From Propioniciclava sp. MC1595 (GTDB lineage Bacteria > Actinomycetota > Actinomycetes > Propionibacteriales > Propionibacteriaceae), in contig NZ_CP071870.1 in the NCBI RefSeq assembly GCF_017569205.1, positions 620,001 through 684,000 on the forward strand: 64,000 nt of DNA. Reading direction: 5' to 3'. Below the pieces are notes generated by a model. The model was given only the letters and a program-made list of their open reading frames with translations, did no database searches and was not told where the DNA came from. A program made the position numbers and the translations under genes. Of the stretch, positions 59,454 through 64,000 are shown piece by piece; the first letter of the stretch is position 1; the number at the start of each line of letters is the position of its first letter.

Positions 59454-60962
59454 ATGGCGGCGGTGTACGACGACTACGGCCCGGACCGGGTCGGCTTCTT
59501 CTTCGGATTGACCGGCCCCCGGCTGGCGGCCCTGACCCTCGCGGTCATCCCCGTGTTCGTTGCCGTCAACCAGCAGCGCTGGATACTGGCCGCCGAGTTG
59601 GCCGCCCTCGCTGCGGTGGTGACGGTTCTGGTCGTCGTCCCCGTCCGCGGAAGATCGGCCACCGGCTGGCTGCTCGCCAGCCTGAGTTTCACCGCCGGGA
59701 AGGCGTTCGGGTGGACGTCGTGGCGCAGTATGGCCGCCACCGGGAAGGCCGAGGCCCTCGAGAACGCCGACCTGCCCGGCGTGATGACCGGCATCGAGGT
59801 CCACGACGGAGCCCCCAAGGGCCCCGCACAGACCCGGTACGCGATCATCCAGGACCACGGCCTGCGCACGTGGGCGATGACCGCCGCGATCCGTCACCCC
59901 GGCGTCGGCATGGCCGAGGGCGACCGCCGCGACCAGTACGGCCGCGGCCTCACCGAACTGCTCGATGTCGCCGCGCGGGCGTCCCTGATCAGCGACGTCG
60001 TGTTCCTGGTCCGCACCGTCCCCGACGACGGCGCCGAACGCCAGCAGTGGATCGCAACCCATCGGCGTCCCGACGGCCCCGAACTTGCCCGCCGCATGAA
60101 CGACGAGCTCGCCACCGCCTTGACCCGCGCCGCGGTCCGCACCGAGGCGTTCGTCACGTTCGTGGTCCCTGAAACCCGGATCGCGAAGCAGGCGCGCGAG
60201 TTCGGCGGCGGCCTGGAGGGACGCACCCGCGTGCTGTACGCCCTGGCCGACGAGATGTCCGCCATGTTGCGCGGCGGGATGGGCATGACCGACGTGACCT
60301 GGCTCACCTCGCCCCAGCTGGCGCTCGCGGTCCGCACCGGTTTCGCCCCCGCCGACCGGGCCGGGATCATCGACGCCCTCGCCGCCCACCAGACCGACCC
60401 AGTCGTGTGCACCGAGGTGCCGTGGGCGATGGCCGGTCCCTCCGGCGCCGACACGACGATGCGGCACTACTCCCACGACGCCTGGAACTCGATCAGCTCC
60501 ACTATCAAGCTCCCCGACCGGGGCGCCTGCCTCGGCGCCCTCGCCCCGGTGCTGACCCCCAGCGAACCGGGGGAGCGGCGCAGCTACACGGTCGTGTTCC
60601 CGATCCTGCCGTTCAGCCGCGCCGACCGGCAGACCGCCTCCGGCGAATGGGCCGCCGACATGGGCGAAGGACTCCGCGGCCGCCTCCAGATCAGGCAACG
60701 CTCCCGCGACCGCGCCAACGTCAACCGCGCCCACCGCCTCGACGCCAAGCTCGCCTCCGGGCACGCCCTCACCCGCCCCTACGCGGTCGCGTGCGTCACC
60801 GTCGCCAAGACCATGCGCGTCGCCGAGTTCGGACGCCGCCTCGACGCGTCCATCCGTCGCGCCGGCTTCGCACCCCTGCGCCTCGACCTTGCCCAGGACG
60901 CGGGCTTCGCCGCCGCCACCCTCCCGCTCGGCCTCGGCCTGACCAGGAAGGCCGACGAATGA
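59454..60962 (+). CDS. SCO6880-family T4SS membrane protein
   Basis: The 502-residue protein has two N-terminal helices (about 25-60, PrgI-like) and a large cytoplasmic domain typical of the SCO6880 family encoded beside VirB4 in actinobacterial conjugation loci. It probably supplies the membrane and N-terminal VirB4 functions missing from the next protein. ATGA overlap links it to the ATPase gene. Confidence 0.85.
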   Translation: MAAVYDDYGPDRVGFFFGLTGPRLAALTLAVIPVFVAVNQQRWILAAELAALAAVVTVLVVVPVRGRSATGWLLASLSFTAGKAFGWTSWRSMAATGKAEALENADLPGVMTGIEVHDGAPKGPAQTRYAIIQDHGLRTWAMTAAIRHPGVGMAEGDRRDQYGRGLTELLDVAARASLISDVVFLVRTVPDDGAERQQWIATHRRPDGPELARRMNDELATALTRAAVRTEAFVTFVVPETRIAKQAREFGGGLEGRTRVLYALADEMSAMLRGGMGMTDVTWLTSPQLALAVRTGFAPADRAGIIDALAAHQTDPVVCTEVPWAMAGPSGADTTMRHYSHDAWNSISSTIKLPDRGACLGALAPVLTPSEPGERRSYTVVFPILPFSRADRQTASGEWAADMGEGLRGRLQIRQRSRDRANVNRAHRLDAKLASGHALTRPYAVACVTVAKTMRVAEFGRRLDASIRRAGFAPLRLDLAQDAGFAAATLPLGLGLTRKADE

Positions 60963-62467
60963 GGACGCCACCCCGCGGGCGCTCCACCGCGCAACTGCTC
61001 GCCGACTTCGGCCACGACCTGCCCACCAAACCCGAACCCGAGCGTCCCGGCAAGGAGCCGTATCTGTTCCACGCGTCGCCGCGGCGGGGGCAGCGGTGTC
61101 CGGGGCGGGGTTGGAACCCAGCCCGCACGCCGGTCGTCCAGTACCGCATGACCAGCGACCAGGCCGCGGCGTGGTGGCCGTTCATCGCGAACCCGCCCCT
61201 GCCGCCCACCGGCGCGCAGATCGGCATCGACGAACTCTCCGGGGGCAGCTTCTACGCCGACCCGCTCGGTTGGGTCCTCGACGACACCGTCCCGGTCACC
61301 AACCCCAACGTGATCACGTTCGGCAAGCCCGGCGGCGGCAAGTCGACCAACACCAAGAACTTCGCCACCCTGATGATGGACTTCGGCTACAAGGTGTTCG
61401 TCCTCGGCGACCCCAAGGACGAGTACGAACCCCTGTGCCGTGCGTTCGGCGTCCAACCCTTCGCCGTCGGCCCGGGCATGAGCGCCCGCATCAACCCCCT
61501 CGACTTCGGCCCCCTCGGCGACGGCTGGGACACCCTCGACCGGGCCGAAGCCCAACGCCGGGCCGGCATCATCTTCCGACGCTGGCTCACTCTGATCCGC
61601 GGGCTGGTCGGCTCCCAGTTCGTCGGCGAGCAACGCGTCCCGTTCGGGCCCACCGACGCCCGCGTCGTCGAGTCCGCCCTCGCGCAACTCACCGGCTACG
61701 TCGACGGTCACCACACCCTGCACGTGACCACCATCCCTGCCCTGTGGCAGCTGCTCGCCAACCCCACTGACCAGCTGGTCACCGAGTGCCGGTACGCGTC
61801 GACAAGGCAGTTCCTCGACGAGACCCGCCTGCTGCGCGACGCCCTCGGCCAGTTGGTGACCGGGGCGCTGGCCGGCCTGTTCGACGCGCCCACCACCATC
61901 GCCGTCGACTGGACGGCACCGATCCAGTCGTTCTCGCTGTCCCGCCTCGAGCCCCTCGGCGATGAGGCCATGGGCATCGCGCTGACCTGCCTGTCCTCGT
62001 GGGGACGCGCCATGCGCGAGATCAAGGCCCCCGGTGACCTGCGGATCAACATCCGCGACGAGATGTGGAAGCAGATGCGCCTCGGCCTCGAAGCGGTCAA
62101 GAGTCTGGACGCCGACATGCGGTTCTCTCGCCGCGACGGGGAGATCCAGTTCGTCGTCGGCCACAAGCCGGGCGACATGCTCACGGTGGGGGAGTCGACC
62201 TCGGCGGCGACCGCGATCGCCAAGGAACTGCTGAACCTGGCCGACCTGAAGATCCTCCACGGCCAGGACTCCAGCGTTGCCCGCGAGCTCGCCGACCTGC
62301 TGGAACTCGGCCCGATCGCCGAACATCTGATGGCCGACTGGGCCACCCAGCGCAAGGGTCGCGCCCTGTGGTGCGTGGGCAAGCAGATCTACAAGGTGCA
62401 GACCGTCCTGCACCCCGCGGCCGCCGCGTTCACGTACACCAACCAGGCGATCGACGGCGCTCGCTAG
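60959..62467 (+). CDS. VirB4-like T4SS ATPase
   Basis: The 502-residue ATPase has Walker A GKPGGGKST (Lys128), DPKDEYEPL and the Walker B/His region LRINIRDEMWKQM; the last part FVVGHKPGDML and CVGKQIYKV is typical of the family. It lacks the long N-terminal domain of classical VirB4, consistent with a split from the SCO6880 protein. It powers assembly or substrate movement in the transfer channel. Confidence 0.88.
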   Translation: MRTPPRGRSTAQLLADFGHDLPTKPEPERPGKEPYLFHASPRRGQRCPGRGWNPARTPVVQYRMTSDQAAAWWPFIANPPLPPTGAQIGIDELSGGSFYADPLGWVLDDTVPVTNPNVITFGKPGGGKSTNTKNFATLMMDFGYKVFVLGDPKDEYEPLCRAFGVQPFAVGPGMSARINPLDFGPLGDGWDTLDRAEAQRRAGIIFRRWLTLIRGLVGSQFVGEQRVPFGPTDARVVESALAQLTGYVDGHHTLHVTTIPALWQLLANPTDQLVTECRYASTRQFLDETRLLRDALGQLVTGALAGLFDAPTTIAVDWTAPIQSFSLSRLEPLGDEAMGIALTCLSSWGRAMREIKAPGDLRINIRDEMWKQMRLGLEAVKSLDADMRFSRRDGEIQFVVGHKPGDMLTVGESTSAATAIAKELLNLADLKILHGQDSSVARELADLLELGPIAEHLMADWATQRKGRALWCVGKQIYKVQTVLHPAAAAFTYTNQAIDGAR

Positions 62468-62502
62468 AAGTTCGCCGGAAGAATGACCGAAACGAGCTCA
62501 CG

Positions 62503-63606
62503 ATGAAGGCTGTTGCTTGGGTCCTCGCACTCTTGCTGAGCGCCCTGCTCACGGTCCCGCTCGCGGTGGTGTTGTTCGTCACCACGCTCGCCACCCCAGC
62601 TGTCGCGGCCGGGAGTTGTACCCCGCCGGCGTCCGCGATCGGTCTGCCGCAGCCTGGGAGTCCTCGTCAGGCGAGTCTGCACAACCCGCCGACCGAGATC
62701 CCGGCCGACGTGCTGGCGCTCTACGAGGCCGCCGCGAACCGGTACGGGCTGCCCTGGACGCTGCTCGCCGGGGTCGGCATGGAAGAGACCAACCACGGAC
62801 GCAACAACGCCACGTCAAGCGCCGGCGCTCGCGGCCTGATGCAGTTCATGCCGGCCACGTTCGCTTCCTACGGGGTCGACGGCAACGGCGACGGTCGGGC
62901 GGTCATCATCGACGACGCGGACAGTGTCCACTCCGCTGCCAACTACCTGGTCGCGTCGGGTGCGCTGTCGGGTCCGGACGGCGTCCGGAAGGCCCTGTTC
63001 GCCTACAACCACGCGCTTTGGTACGTCAACGACGTCCTCTACTACGCCGCGGCCTACAGCGGTGGTGACGTCGCAGAGAACCCGTGCGTGACCGACGACA
63101 CAGACACCACGGGCGCGCCCTTGTCCGGCACCGGTCCGGCGACGGACGCCGTCAACGCCGCCCTCCGCTGGATCGGCACCCGCTACAGCTGGGGCGGCGG
63201 CACCCCCAGCGGACCCTCGACCGGGATCTGCTGCTCACCCGGAGGCCAGGACGGACGCGTCGTCACCGGGTTCGACTGCTCCGGCCTCGTGCTGTACGCC
63301 TACGCCCAGATCGGTGTCCGTCTCCCACACCTTGCCCACGACATCACCTACAACTCCGGCGGCCAGGTGATCCCGCGGGACTTCGCCCAGATGAGGCCGG
63401 GCGACGTGATCGGCTTCTCTTACACACCCGGAGGCCGCGTGTTCCACGCCGGCATCTACATGGGCGACGGCCGGATGGTGAACTCCGACGGCAGCGGCGT
63501 CTCGATCGACAGCCTGACCACCGGGTACTACAGCAGGCTCGCCTGGCGGGTGGTGAGGTTCGTCGGATCGTCGGACGCGGGTGGGCCTGGGATGTACACC
63601 CCGTGA
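62503..63606 (+). CDS. Secreted lytic transglycosylase plus NlpC/P60 endopeptidase
   Basis: The 367-residue protein has a signal/anchor helix (to about 35), a lytic transglycosylase domain (about 70-180; Glu94 in GMEETNHG, then GLMQFMPATFASYG) and a C40 NlpC/P60 domain with Cys259 (FDCSGLV) and the FHAGIYMG His. It cuts both glycan and stem peptides to open the wall for the T4SS, as VirB1/TcpG proteins do. It is the last recognised gene of the set. Confidence 0.92.
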   Translation: MKAVAWVLALLLSALLTVPLAVVLFVTTLATPAVAAGSCTPPASAIGLPQPGSPRQASLHNPPTEIPADVLALYEAAANRYGLPWTLLAGVGMEETNHGRNNATSSAGARGLMQFMPATFASYGVDGNGDGRAVIIDDADSVHSAANYLVASGALSGPDGVRKALFAYNHALWYVNDVLYYAAAYSGGDVAENPCVTDDTDTTGAPLSGTGPATDAVNAALRWIGTRYSWGGGTPSGPSTGICCSPGGQDGRVVTGFDCSGLVLYAYAQIGVRLPHLAHDITYNSGGQVIPRDFAQMRPGDVIGFSYTPGGRVFHAGIYMGDGRMVNSDGSGVSIDSLTTGYYSRLAWRVVRFVGSSDAGGPGMYTP

Positions 63607-63658
63607 CTTGGACGACCCCAGCTTCCAGCAGCGCCACCTGCCCCGGGTGGAGGCGAGT

Positions 63659-63793
63659 CTAGTCTGGGTCAACCTCGTTGATCATGATCACGACCCGTGC
63701 GCTATCAGGCGCCCAACTGACGATCTCCTGATCCGACAGACATGGCTCGAACCCGCGCACGATTGTCTGAGGCCCGCTGTACAGTGTCGCCAT
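63659..63793 (-). CDS. Possible small protein, 44 residues
   Basis: The minus-strand frame from ATG 63,793 reads as plausible protein (RGFEPCLSDQEIVSWAPDSA, then RVVIMINEVD) with normal codon choice. The ribosome-binding site is poor and no family is known. It lies between the cell-wall hydrolase and the next plus-strand gene, on the opposite strand. Confidence 0.3.
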   Translation of the reverse strand: MATLYSGPQTIVRGFEPCLSDQEIVSWAPDSARVVIMINEVDPD

Positions 63794-63819
63794 CAACCTG
63801 GATGGATGGGTGGGAGCCG

Positions 63820-64000
63820 ATGACCTCGAACGCAGTCGCTCTGATGAGTGCAAACCAGCGCCTCGCGAGGGCGCGAGCGGCACTGGAAGAACTCCGCTCC
63901 GACAGGCTTCACGATTATGGCGGAGAAAGCGCGCTGGCGGACGAGGTTCGTCGCCGCTCAGGTGTTGACTTCGAATCAGCCCTCTTGGCTGTCCTCACGG
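63820..64000 (+). CDS. Unidentified gene, 5' part only
   Basis: An ATG with GGGAG three bases upstream opens a frame that runs off the edge (60 codons). The start is helical and charged (ANQRLARARAALEELRSDRL), not diagnostic. Relaxase or coupling-protein genes would be expected nearby, but nothing here identifies one. Confidence 0.5.
   Translation, partial: MTSNAVALMSANQRLARARAALEELRSDRLHDYGGESALADEVRRRSGVDFESALLAVLT

Larger units (their letters stand above)
31640..64000. mobile_element. Integrative, probably conjugative element at tRNA-Leu (left part only)
   Basis: The left boundary is placed at the 3' end of tRNA-Leu because a tyrosine integrase, an excisionase-like gene and arm-like repeats follow. 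The interior encodes Tad-type pilus and T4SS proteins (CpaF, TadB/C, TrbL/VirB6, SCO6880, VirB4, transglycosylase/NlpC). Cargo includes a TetR/HXXEE pair, a zinc-hook AAA ATPase, DUF4238 and small membrane proteins. No relaxase, VirD4 coupling protein, replication gene or right attachment site is in the window. The integrase frame is broken, so the element may be immobile on its own. Confidence 0.7.

Overview
The window is high-GC, tightly packed DNA from an actinomycete. The strongest evidence is the cell-wall and growth-control block crgA, pknB, pbpA, rodA, pstP, fhaB, fhaA, with a pabA/trpG-type gene and a DUF881 gene beside it. GTG starts, ATGA stop/start overlaps and apparently leaderless genes fit the same group. 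Propionibacteriales is a reasonable guess, but the sequence alone does not prove it.

Positions 1-31,650 are chromosomal. From the left they hold an ABC exporter running off the edge with its TetR repressor, a deleted lipid-kinase pseudogene, an alkylation-repair pair (Ada/AlkA fusion plus O6-methylguanine methyltransferase), a maltose-type regulon (LacI regulator and malEFG without its ATPase), zwf, an unknown gene, an LCP-family ligase and lysS. Then come the pabA-DUF881-crgA-pknB-pbpA-rodA-pstP-fhaB-fhaA block and the trehalose genes treZ and treY. The stretch ends with a lipoprotein/secreted-protein pair, a shortened AEC transporter and tRNA-Leu(CAG). A family of 22-bp tandem repeats lies at the 3' ends of genes in four places.

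From about 31,640 to the right edge the window looks like the left part of an integrative, probably conjugative, element inserted at the tRNA-Leu gene. It opens with a run of helically phased TTCCCCAC repeats and a tyrosine integrase broken by a frameshift. A TetR/HXXEE pair, an excisionase-like protein and a winged-helix regulator follow. A strong palindrome over an extended -10 box then precedes a long rightward series of genes. Its first half (35.9-47.0 kb) encodes a lipoprotein, a secreted domain protein, SAF/CpaB-like, CpaE-like and CpaF-like proteins, TadB/TadC-like proteins, pilin- and TadE/TadG-like proteins, and a 1,090-residue LysM-BTAD membrane protein. Its second half (53.2-63.6 kb) encodes an HTH protein, a second ParA-like protein, a two-helix VirB2-like protein, a VirB8/TcpC-like protein, a TrbL/VirB6-like protein, an SCO6880-family protein, a VirB4-like ATPase and a transglycosylase/NlpC cell-wall hydrolase.

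The two halves are separated by a cargo block: a zinc-hook AAA ATPase resembling RloC, a DUF4238 protein and a helical-repeat protein. A smaller block of two membrane proteins interrupts the second half. The first two genes of the element have a paralogous pair just outside it on the host side. No relaxase, coupling protein or right attachment site is visible, so transfer ability is an inference.
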